Part shown: positions 31,928 through 41,148 of the stretch, in pieces
How positions within the stretch are numbered: the stretch's first letter is position 1
How the letters are laid out: each line of letters starts with the position of its first letter
Source: Prostheceraeus crozeri
Lineage: Eukaryota; Platyhelminthes; Polycladida; Euryleptidae
NCBI GenBank assembly: GCA_907163375.1
Contig: CAJQUW010014388.1
Span: 310,001 to 374,000, forward strand
DNA: 64,000 nt
Reading direction: 5' to 3'
Made by a program: the position numbers and the translations under genes
Notes under the pieces: model-generated
What the model was told of the DNA's origin: nothing
What the model saw: the letters and a program-made list of their open reading frames with translations, nothing else
The model's database searches: none

Positions 31928-33181
31928 ATGGATAAAGCAAATTTAAAAAAATTATATTCGTCTGCATCATCCTGTTCTTCTTATTCGACGAGATCAACGG
32001 GATTTGAAAATAAATGTTTTGATAATAATAATAATAATAATCCATGTATAGATGTAAATATTTTATTTGAATTACAAGCCGAAATATTTAGAGAACAGAC
32101 TAAAGGTTTACCTTCTATAGAAACTAATTATTGTTTATTTCCAGGTGATCCATTTATAAAATTTATGGAGATTGTTAGTAAATATAATGATGTAGCTTAT
32201 GTGGAATTAAATAAAGAAAATATGGTTATAATAGGTCATAATAATGTTTATGGATTTATTAGAGCAGTTTTGCCAATTAGTAATACTGATTGGATAGAAA
32301 CTAAAATTATTAATCATATCAATATTAAAGAATTAGTTAAAAAATTAAAATCTTTTTCCAAAGAAAAAATAAGATTATTTGTTGACGATCAAAATCAATA
32401 TAATATTCATATCGAGAGTAAAAAGCATAACGAAGAATTATTATGTCAAGTATATTATAGAGATACAATTTATAAACAAGAAACATTAGAAATGCCGCAA
32501 AGATATGATGATGATACTTATATAGGATTATATTCAAACTTAAATATTAATTTGTTAAAATGTTATATAAATGGTTTAGCTCAACAAGAGAAAATTTATA
32601 TGTGGACTACACCTTATACTATTAACAATGACTATAATCATAATCATAATAATCCTCTGAATCATATTGAAGAAACTGATAATATAAATGATGATTCTGA
32701 AACATCTGAAAAAGGTGTAAATGGTAAAAAAGATTATAAAAATATTAGTAATTATGAAAATTTATCTAAATTTCATTTTCTTACAATTGAAAATAATAAT
32801 GATGGTATAGTTGAAGATACTGTTAGACAACTATGTGTCGGGTCTACAAAATTTAAATTAGGATTTACATCTAATCAATTTAAAATTTTATCATCTTTAA
32901 TAAAAACTAAAAGTGATTCAGATTATGGTGGTGTTATTAAATTTTCCAAAAGAGATGAAAGACCAATATTTTTCTCTATTATATTATTATCAGATAAAAG
33001 ATGTAATTTAGAATTAGATATTCCTATCAGGTAATGGAATCCTATCAGGGAATGGCATCCTATACCAAAAAGTGTAATTTATGATGTTGAAGAATCAATT
33101 TATGATGATGATGAAGAATCAATAGTTAGTGAAAAAAAATTTAAATTATCTTTTGATAAAACTTTATATGATGAAACTTAA
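31928..33181 (+). CDS. Unassigned Maverick protein, possibly clamp-like, with an in-frame TAA
   Basis: The frame is open for 368 codons to TAA at 33032-33034 and stays open in the same frame for 48 more codons to 33181. The extension starts with W-N-P-I-R-E-W-H-P-I and is acidic (E-E-S, D-D-D-E-E-S). A short duplication (cctatcagg, twice) lies at the stop. The N terminus is Ser-rich, and there is a low-complexity Asn/His tract at 213-235. Strand-rich parts such as I-N-I-K-E-L-V-K-K-L-K-S-F and C-terminal G-G-V-I-K-F-S remind me of PCNA-type sliding clamps, which would suit a polymerase-bearing element, but the resemblance is weak and no family is assigned. Confidence 0.5.
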
Positions 33182-33234
33182 TATGATAAAACTTAATAGA
33201 AAATACCAAAATATTCGATAAATATATTTTCATA

Positions 33235-33366
33235 TGTAATAAGTTTTTAGATGTAATAAGTTTTTAGATGTAATAAATTTTTTAGATGTAATAAATTTTT
33301 TAGATGTAACAAATTTTTTAGATGTTATAAATTTTTTAGATGTTATAAAATTTTTAGATGTAATAA
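33235..33366. repeat. AT-rich tandem repeat between convergent genes
   Basis: About seven to eight units of ttagatgtaataaattttt (18-20 bp, with variants) fill the gap between the plus-strand gene and the 3-prime end of PolB. It may serve both transcripts as a 3-prime region. Confidence 0.75.
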
Positions 33367-33373
33367 AAAATTA

Positions 33374-36300
33374 TTATTCCCACGTGTCATCATCATCACT
33401 TAAATTACTCTCACAGATGATTGTTTGAAATGTTTCAGCTTGAATATCTTCTCCGTTATAAGGTAACATAATTTCATTTTCATCAGGTGCTTGACGTTTA
33501 AGAATATTTATTTGACCAGAAAATTTTTTTTCTTCAGTATTATTATTTTTATCAGGAATACTAATTCCAGTTTCTAAAGATCTTTTCCATGGTTTATTAA
33601 CTGTAGTCGATAATGTTTTCCCCGAATATAATTTTAGAAAATCTTCTACTTTTACTTTATCTTGTGAATATCCTTTGAATGTTTTCTTTTCACTAAGTCT
33701 CCCTTGCTCATCTACAGTAATACAGTATTTTACTTTAGGTGCAATAAACATTGCAAAAATAATTCCACCATTTCCATAATCATTTTTCCCTTGACACAAT
33801 TCTCCTCCAACATATCCAGCAGCGTCTAATTTATTAAAGAGCTCATTGGAAATATATATTGAATCAGTATCTGTATAATGAATGTATTTTTCTTTGAAAC
33901 CATTAATTTCTAAAATAAAGTTATTCATGATTCTTCTAGAGTGAGAAAGAATGAAAGAATCTAAGTGTGATGGCATGAATGACGTCTTCCCATCTTTTAC
34001 AATATTAGTTTTGAGAATTTCATCATCTTCCATTTCTACTTTCGCGAAATATTGTTCATCATTTAATTTTTCATAATCTTTTACTTCTTGAGTGAAATTT
34101 TTTCTCAATGTATTCTCATTCCATAAATGATATTTAGTGGTTATATCTTTTTGCACAGTTTTGCCATATAGCGAATTCATCAATAATTTAATTAACTCAT
34201 CACCTACAGTATTTCCTTCTGTTTTATATCTTTTTCTCAAATTAAAAAGTTTTTCAATATAATTTCGAAATGGTGAAACTTGATAACTTTTTTCATAAAT
34301 TATACCATCAGTAATATGTAAGATTTTCCCCCACATCTAACAATTTCTTGTATGTCTATAGAAGTTAATACATCATAACATATACCATTTCTAAACCTGA
34401 TTACTTTTACATGAGAATTATTATTTTGATTTTTAACTTTATCTTTTATAGGAACTGGTTGGAAAAACATATCATTCGGATATTGAAACACAATAGAGAA
34501 TATTCCAGTTTTAGGTCTAAATGTTTGTGTATTAAATTTAGATACTATTTCCCGCTCTTTTTCTTGACGAAATTTTCTAGCTGATTCAGCTTTAGGGTAT
34601 TCTGAATTTTCATCATACATAGCTGATGGATATAAAGATGTTGCATCAAACGCCATTAGAAATTCATTTTTTTGTTCAAGTAGTTGATTTGAAATTTTCT
34701 TACAAATTTCAGTTTTATCTCCTAAATCTCGATACTGTTTCATTAAATCTATTAAATTACTTCCAGGGGACAAAGCCCCACCATCGTAGCGACCAAGGGA
34801 CAAAGTCCCCCCAGCGCAGCGACCAGGTAAATACTGTTTTAATATTGGTAACAAGATGTTACAAAATGGCGATATGTATTTTCTTATATTTGCTGAAACT
34901 CTTCCACCTTTAACAGATTTTCTAATATAATTTCTAGCCCATAAATCTATATGAGAATGAATATTTATATTGTCATTTTGTACGCTTTTCATCCAACCGT
35001 TAAATGTTAAAGCAGAGGATGTCAAATTAGTAGTTATATCTTCACCAACTAAATCTCGCATAACATTATTATATTTGTAGATACAAAAAGCTAAAGAAAG
35101 AATATCGTTAACTAAATATGGTCTCCATTCATTTTCTTTTTCTTTATAATTTTCATGTGTTATGTCTCCAATTTCATAATTTAATTTACACACATTCGTA
35201 GGAATTTTAAAATTCTCACACCATTTAGAAAGACTTGTTTTTACATGTTGATGACTACATTTCATTATAATAGTTTGAAGTGCTAATTTACCTGACGGTG
35301 AATCTTTTTTCATATTGTTTTTAAATCTAAAAGATTTTTGAATGTATCTACTAACACATTCAGTTGTATAAGGATTTTGTAATGAAGCAGTCAATATTCC
35401 TCTTGAAGTTTTAAGAGGCGGTTTAGATAATTTAAAATTAGCTTTTATCGGAAAATAGGAATCAAAACCTGATGAATTGCGAGCTATTAAAGTTACTCTC
35501 GAATAATTAAATTTTCCAAGAGTTTTAAAAAATTGATGGATCGGACATACGTCCTCTGGGTTTCCCCCGATCGGACATTCATCATCCTCAGTTCTCGTAA
35601 ATATATTCACACAATTTTGAAGTTTATTAAATTCTAATTCAGTTAAATTATTATACTCATTAATCTGTTTTTTAAGTTTTTTAATTTCATCTTCATCTTT
35701 TGATCGTTTAATTTTAATCATATCACTTAACAAACGTGTTTCTAATTCTTTCAATCTTTGTTTCGGTAAGCAACATATAAATTTATTAAAATTAATAGCT
35801 CCTACAGCATCAGGAATAGGATGAGCTGTTGAACAGTAAGGATCAGGAAAAGTTTCGAGATCCCAAATATATGTTGAACTATAGTCAATTTTTTTCTTTG
35901 TTATGATTTTATATGGACGCGTTGTTAGATTTTCATCAGTAACTGTTTTATATATGGGTTTGAAATTATTTTCAATTTCTCTAATAGCTTTTAATTTATG
36001 AAATTTATCAATTAAACAATAGTGACCAATTGTTGAACCTGCGTGAAAATAATTGTAATAAACATAATTATGAAACGTTTCAATTCCTCTAGGATTTAAA
36101 TGACGATTGGCAGGACTATAATATTGAACACATTCTCCAAAATATTTATTGAATTGAGAAAATTTGCAGTTTGACATTACTCCTGTTCTAGATGTGGCTT
36201 TCTCTTTATATAAAAAATTATGAAACATTTCTTTCATCATTTCTCCTTGTTCTTCATTAAAACCTCGTAAAACATTATAACATTTAATAAAACAAAAATC

Positions 36301-36896
36301 TTCAGAAGGAATATAACAATATTCACCGAAATATTCTTTGCATATTTCATATTAATCCCTGCCCCTCTATGCGATCTTTGTACTAACTTCATTCCAAAAT
36401 CTTCATATTTAATATTACCTGTAAAAATCCATTCGTTAGCATCGGATTTCTCATCCAGATTCGAAAACCATGTTTCAAATGAATTTTTATTATAGAAGGT
36501 TACGTAAAAATTTTGAATTATATTTTCCTGATCTTTAACAACTTTTCCAAGTAAATTAATAATTTTACCATTTGCTAAAAGTTTCCGCATATCATTTACT
36601 ACATTAATAAAAGATACATTTTCATATTTAATTTCATTTGGATTAAATAAATTACATAAATCATCACCAAGCTCATCCTTAATTCTATCATCAAAAAAGA
36701 TATCAGTAATAGGAGTTTCTAATATTTCTTTTGTTCCACTTTTCTGTTTTTTAATATTACGTCTAATACTACGCCTACTACGTTTCTGTTTTTTAATACG
36801 TTTACTATGTTTAATTTGCGCATCAAACCCAGCAGTTTGTTTCTTGATTAATTCATCAATCCTAGACGTTTGTCCGAGAGACATTTCACGATTCAT
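33374..36896 (-). pseudogene. Protein-primed family B DNA polymerase, two frameshifts
   Basis: Three frames make up one gene: 36896-36237 (N-terminal domain, Lys/Arg-rich start), 36240-34300 and 34336-33374. Exonuclease motifs are D-L-E-T-F, N-S-S-G-F-D and L-V-N-D-I (residues 127, 255-260 and 379 of the middle frame). The K-G-G-R linker motif is at 444, motif A D-A-T-S-L-Y-P at 532, motif B K-x3-N-S-L-Y-G at 50-58 of the last frame, motif C Y-T-D-T-D-S at 154-159, and P-K-V-K-Y follows. The first break is near 36350 (the reading moves to another frame well before the stop). The second is at a GGGGGAAAA run (about 34325-34333). The enzyme replicates the linear element from a terminal protein. 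Palindromic inserts lie in the middle frame (see 34766-34809). All catalytic motifs are present. Confidence 0.85.
34766..34809. repeat. In-frame palindromic insert in PolB
   Basis: GGGG acaaag CCCC (34766-34779) and GGGAC aaa GTCCC (34797-34809) lie within coding sequence and add two similar Gly-rich peptides (G-R-x-x-G-G-x-L-S-x-G) between the K-G-G-R motif and motif A. A smaller palindrome, GGAC atac GTCC, is at 35543-35554, near the C-P-I-G-G codons. Confidence 0.65.
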
Positions 36897-36928
36897 ATTT
36901 TTTAAAAGAAAAAATGAATTTTTACATA

Positions 36929-36940
36929 GAACCTCGGTTC
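36929..36940. terminator. Hairpin after the 101-residue gene
   Basis: GAACC tc GGTTC lies 5 bp beyond the stop of the minus-strand gene at 36946 and just before the PolB leader. Confidence 0.4.
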
Positions 36941-36945
36941 CGTTT

Positions 36946-37251
36946 TTACATATACACAGGAATATGTAATTGATGTAATGTTTCTAATTCATGTGTTGTT
37001 AAATGTTCTTTCTTAACCAACCACCATAAATTATTATACGCCAAAAATACTCGGAAACTTCTTAAACAAAGTGGAAAGTCTTTTGTTTTAACACACGGTT
37101 TAATACCATGTTTTGTTTTATAATCTGTAACGAGCGCTACGTATTTATGATGATAATAAAATCTAACTTCTTTCTTCGAATTTACAGGATTTGTAGGATG
37201 CCGATAATCTTTTAAAACTGGTACATGCTCTATCTTGTAAGCATTCAACAT
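36946..37251 (-). CDS. Unassigned 101-residue Maverick protein
   Basis: An intact frame starts with an ATG after an AT leader and ends at a hairpin. It is basic and aromatic-rich (F-Y-Y-H-H-K-Y-V-A-L-V, N-N-L-W-W-L-V), with no membrane segment and no known motif. It lies between PolB and the packaging ATPase, so it is presumably expressed with them. No function is proposed. Confidence 0.55.
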   Translation of the reverse strand: MLNAYKIEHVPVLKDYRHPTNPVNSKKEVRFYYHHKYVALVTDYKTKHGIKPCVKTKDFPLCLRSFRVFLAYNNLWWLVKKEHLTTHELETLHQLHIPVYM

Positions 37252-37300
37252 ATTTTTTTTATTTTTATTAACAAAAAATTTATAAGAAAAAATTATTCGA

Positions 37301-38124
37301 TCACTCCGCGAAAATATTTTCTATAACTCTATCATGTATTTTTTTATCAATATTAATTGTGATAAATCCATAATCTTTTGACCAAGCATTGTTACACGAT
37401 TGTTTAAATTCATCTTTATTTCTTACACATAAATCTCTTAACAAATCACTTAAGTTTCTTGCATTAATTTCAAATAGTATAAATATATTTGCATTCTTTC
37501 TAATAACACTTCCGTCTAATGAATACATACTTTGTGTTAAATAAAATACACTACAGTTATTATGTCTACCTCTTGTGAAATAATTTCTCTGAACTGACTG
37601 ATTTCTATCATTAACACAATCATCAAAAATTACACAATGTTTCATTGTTTTATCTAGTTTACTAGGATCTTGCATATTACCACTATCATCTATTAATTGT
37701 ATCTTTATATGCTTATTTTTATTGGTTTCAACTAACTGATTATTTTTTGCTGCTTCTTCACACCACGAACTTATTTCTTCTTCATATTCAGATTTTTCAT
37801 ATTCTTTGAATAATGAAGCAATTGCTGTTTTTTTAAGATTATTTTCAAATCCATATTGATATATTAAAAATTCATTAAAGTCATTAAAATCATTAAAAAT
37901 CATTAAAAAATCATTAAAAATTGATAGACGGGTTGTTCTGCCGTTGTTGTATAAATTATAAGATTGTTATAATCCAAAAAATTTGAAGTCGTTAAAATTT
38001 TAAATAATAGATACGTTCTTCCACAACCTGATCTTCCACAAATAACTGACAAAACTTTATTAGATAAATTTGGATGATGATTAAATTTAAGTTTCTTTTT
38101 ATTTAATGGGGGTACTTCACTCAT
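37301..38124 (-). pseudogene. A32-type (FtsK/HerA) packaging ATPase, split
   Basis: The first frame (38124-37903, 73 codons) carries the P-loop region G-R-S-G-C-G-R-T, where the Walker A Lys is Arg. The second frame (37903-37301, 200 codons) carries Walker B C-V-I-F-D-D and the sensor-like F-Y-L-T-Q-S segment, then R-K-N-A-N. The break lies in a slippage-prone array of taatgattttt units (about 37870-37920). Such ATPases pump DNA into capsids in Polinton-like and large DNA viruses. The Lys to Arg change alone would be expected to damage ATP use, so the gene is likely dead on two counts. Confidence 0.8.
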
Positions 38125-38199
38125 TTTTTAATAAAAAAAATTATTTTTATTTTTAAAGAAGAAGAAGAAAATTAAACTTCTCTAGCTTCGCGTGGGAGT

Positions 38200-38988
38200 T
38201 TATATCTCTCGAACCAAAAGATCTATCATAATCTCTTCACCTCCAAAATTTATTTCTTGTCCTTTCTCATCAGTGATTCTAATGTTAATGTTGTTAATAG
38301 TTTTTCTTGTAATAGGGAAATATATTAATGTTTGTGGAATTACATTTAATTTATAACCAATGGGTACAGTAAAAGCTGGAAAACTGAATATTAAATTTGA
38401 TAATTTACCATTTATATATCCTCCTTCAATAATGTCACAATGTACAACAATTGAATTTATTTCAGTTATTTTTGGAATCTTCTCACCTAAATGATAACCT
38501 TGACTATAGGTTTGTTTATTAAATCCTAATAGTTTTGACAATGATCTATCATGATTAAAATCAACTTGATGATTTTCGTCTAAAGTAAGAGAAAATTTAT
38601 TGACTGCCGGTTCAACTGCAAAATGTAATTGTTTCTTATCTTTAAATGGTATACCTAAATGTCTCTTAATTTCATTTGATATTGATTCAACTTCGTAAGA
38701 ACCAGGAAGAAAAGTTAATATTTTCCATGTTTTGCCTTTATCAGTAGAATATCTAAATTGATCATTCACATCTTTTATAACATTTTGTATAGTGTTAAAT
38801 GTAGAGAAACTAGTCAATGCAATTTGATAATTTTTATTTTGTTCCAAATGTAGAATGGGTTCTAAATTACAAGTGTGTGATGAAGTAGTTGTTATAATTT
38901 TTAACGTCGTACTAAATTTTGATGAACCCAAAATCTCTGTCAAATTTTCTAAATGATTATTAATTTTGTCTAAATCTGCTGAACACAT
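38200..38988 (-). CDS. Penton (minor capsid, single jelly roll) protein
   Basis: There are 262 codons, intact. It shows the pattern of Polinton penton proteins: Y-Q-I-A-L-T-S-F near residue 54, L-S-K-L-L-G-F near 152, H-C-D-I-I-E-G-G-Y-I-N-G near 187, the V-P-I-G-Y-K-L segment, and a C-terminal I-N-N-I-N-I-R-I-T-D with G-E-E-I. This protein occupies the fivefold vertices, where the fibre-like protein would attach. It follows the ATPase gene and starts after an ACTAAAAAATG leader. Confidence 0.8.
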   Translation of the reverse strand: MCSADLDKINNHLENLTEILGSSKFSTTLKIITTTSSHTCNLEPILHLEQNKNYQIALTSFSTFNTIQNVIKDVNDQFRYSTDKGKTWKILTFLPGSYEVESISNEIKRHLGIPFKDKKQLHFAVEPAVNKFSLTLDENHQVDFNHDRSLSKLLGFNKQTYSQGYHLGEKIPKITEINSIVVHCDIIEGGYINGKLSNLIFSFPAFTVPIGYKLNVIPQTLIYFPITRKTINNINIRITDEKGQEINFGGEEIMIDLLVREI

Positions 38989-39044
38989 TTTTTAGTTAAA
39001 ATTTTGAATAAATATTTTTTATGAAATATTTTTTTTATAAAAAA

Positions 39045-39875
39045 TTAAAAACAACAACATATTTCAGCTACACTTTTATAATCCTCTTCATTTAGAATCT
39101 TCTTTTCTAACAGTCTTTTTAATATAGCATGAATTTCATTGAAACTAGAATTATGTCCTTCTTTTATTGCAGATATTAAAATATTTAATCTATTTAGTAA
39201 TTCTTGTGGATCATCTGGTAAAAATATGGTTGTTTCTGTTTTCTGTTTTTCAGATAAACCTTTTCCTACTTTAACTCCCGTTGATAATAAATTTTCTAAT
39301 TGTTTATAACGTCTAAGAGATTTTACTGCACCAACTCTGTCTAACATAGCTTTATATTTTATGAGATCTTCTAATGCATAATTATTTAAATCTGCTCCTC
39401 TTAAAAGATCAACAAAATTTCTATCTAAATTAAAAGGAGATTTATCTGGTGAAAAAATTAAACCTCGAAAAGATTGTGGAAATATTTCTTTTTGTCCGAG
39501 ATAAAATCTAGGTATTGTTTTTCCATCTATAAATGAAATAGAATGTTCAAATTGCATAGATTTTGGTAATTTCTTATTAATGTTTGATTCTAGTAATCCA
39601 TAGTCATCTAATATAGTTTTGTGCTCTGGATCTGTTATATCAATTTGTTTATCATTATTTGTAAGTTCCTTTTCAAGAGTTTTAAATGGTTTCATAGTTT
39701 TTTCAAAATCTGTTTTTACTTGCTCGGTTTGCTGCATTTTTTCAAACATATCAGATAGAATACCAGCTTTTATCATTCTATGTTGAAGATGATTTTCTTT
39801 CATAATATTTCTTTGTTTTATTAACTCTTTTAATTGTTTTATTCTTTTAAAATTATCAGCTCTAATTTTATCCAT
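39045..39875 (-). CDS. Conserved Polinton late protein of unknown function
   Basis: The frame is open from 39941, but the likely start is the ATG at 39875 (M-D-K-I-R-A-D), preceded by TATTTTAAAAATG. That gives 276 residues. The N-terminal 60 residues form a helical, coiled-coil-like stretch. There is a central region with P-R-F-Y-L-G and a C-terminal helical domain with D-P-Q-E-L-L-N-R-L and S-F-N-E-I-H-A-I-L, ending in E-I-C-C-C-F. Proteins of this build are found next to the penton gene in related elements. Their role is not known to me; a structural or scaffolding part is a guess. Confidence 0.6.
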   Translation of the reverse strand: MDKIRADNFKRIKQLKELIKQRNIMKENHLQHRMIKAGILSDMFEKMQQTEQVKTDFEKTMKPFKTLEKELTNNDKQIDITDPEHKTILDDYGLLESNINKKLPKSMQFEHSISFIDGKTIPRFYLGQKEIFPQSFRGLIFSPDKSPFNLDRNFVDLLRGADLNNYALEDLIKYKAMLDRVGAVKSLRRYKQLENLLSTGVKVGKGLSEKQKTETTIFLPDDPQELLNRLNILISAIKEGHNSSFNEIHAILKRLLEKKILNEEDYKSVAEICCCF

Positions 39876-39997
39876 TTTTAAAATATAATATTTGAATTTT
39901 GTGGTAACATTGTAATACAGCAAAAACATTTTACTGAACAAATTATTTTTTTTATTCCTTTGTTGTCTGACATCTTTTCGTTTAAAGGTTTCTCGTT

Positions 39998-40689
39998 TTA
40001 AGTTTTGTTTAATAAAGTTTTGTTTAATAAAGTTTTGCTTAAATTTTCGCTTAAAGTTTTTAGCTCTTCTAAAAAAATTTTGTCATTTTCTTCATTAGAA
40101 ATTTTACCATCACTAGAAATTTTGCCATCCTGTCTATTCTTATCATCAACTTTTTCGGACTGTAATTGAAAGGTTTGATTTACTTCATTAGCTATTTGAT
40201 CAAATTTTTCAATCTCATCTAACGTAATAACATTATCATCACATACTCTTTGAAAGTAGTAATGTAGTTTATCATAGACGTCTTTAATATGTAAATGCTT
40301 AGTTTTTAATGATTTCGTTTCTTAGTTATTAAAGATTTATCTAACATTGTAACAAGTGAAGTTGCAAAAATACCCGTACCTGTTAAAGCTGTAGCAACTA
40401 CTGGAATTACTAAAACACCTGAAGATATAACAATTGTTAAAGCACCTAAACTTATTGTTAAGAATATGCCAATTCCTTGTGTTACATTCTTAACTTTAGA
40501 CCATCTCTTTCTTAACTTTTTATAATGCTCTAATCTTAATAATAATTGAGATTCCTTATCTTTCATATAACGTACTCTATCTTTGTGTTTTTCTTTATTC
40601 ATTTTTTCAATGTCCATTAAAGTAGAACTACGTTCATATGATAACGAAGGATATATTCTTGCGGTTTCATCCACTTTTGTTTCTTCCAT
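39998..40689 (-). pseudogene. Two-segment membrane protein, frameshifted
   Basis: The likely start is the ATG at 40689 (M-E-E-T-K-V-D-E). A basic region (Y-K-K-L-R-K-R-W) is followed by two hydrophobic segments (G-I-G-I-F-L-T-I-S-L-G-A-L-T-I-V, then V-L-V-I-P-V-V-A-T-A-L-T-G-T-G-I-F). The first frame ends at 40306. A shift within the last few codons leads to another frame that continues with an acidic, helical tail to a stop at 39998-40000. Membrane proteins with this layout are usual in Polintons and adintoviruses; their function is unclear. The start of the gene lies inside the right terminal inverted repeat. Confidence 0.6.
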
Positions 40690-41148
40690 TTTGAAAGAAA
40701 TATTATTAGTCACATGTTATATTTTAAAAACCTGAAAGATGGATAAAATTCATGAATTTGAAATTCTCAACTTTTATGATTTTTGGTGTCCTGGAACGGT
40801 CATGATTTTCAAAGTAAAATGTCAATCACAAATTTGAGATTCTAAACTTTTCTGATTTTCGGTGTCCTGGAACGGTCATGATTTTAAGGGTGAAAATTGT
40901 AATTCTCAAATTTGAGATTACGTGATATTTTGAGACCGGCTAAATTTTTGAAATTTTGTTTTTTTTGAAAATTTGTCACTACCTAAATTTTCCCCCCTTC
41001 GGCCTTCGGCCAAGTGAAATTTGAAGTCTACCTAAATTTTTGAAATTTTGATTTTTTGAAAAAACCCGCAAAAGTGTGACATCCGGCGCAAGCGAAGCGA
41101 AGCAAAGCGAAGCGAAGCGTCGCGCCGGATGTCACACTATATACTACT
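40640..41148 (-). repeat. Right terminal inverted repeat of the Maverick
   Basis: Inverse of 24932-25423 with scattered changes and a few indels. The terminal hairpin arms are at 41074-41089 and 41122-41137. It includes the first 17 or so codons of the membrane-protein gene. Confidence 0.9.

Larger units (their letters stand above)
24932..41148. mobile_element. Maverick/Polinton (adintovirus-like) element, 16.2 kb
   Basis: It is flanked by ATTGCT at 24926-24931 and 41149-41154, starts 5-prime AGTAGTATATAG and has inverted termini of about 500 bp. A 6-bp duplication and AG termini are the rule for this superfamily. The gene set (integrase, protein-primed PolB, adenain-type protease, A32-type ATPase, double jelly-roll capsid, penton) fixes the identity. 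Most genes run on the minus strand; the protease and one unknown gene are on plus. Coding DNA is much richer in A and T than the flanks. Broken genes include the protease, major capsid protein, minor capsid protein, PolB, ATPase and terminal membrane protein. Confidence 0.95.
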
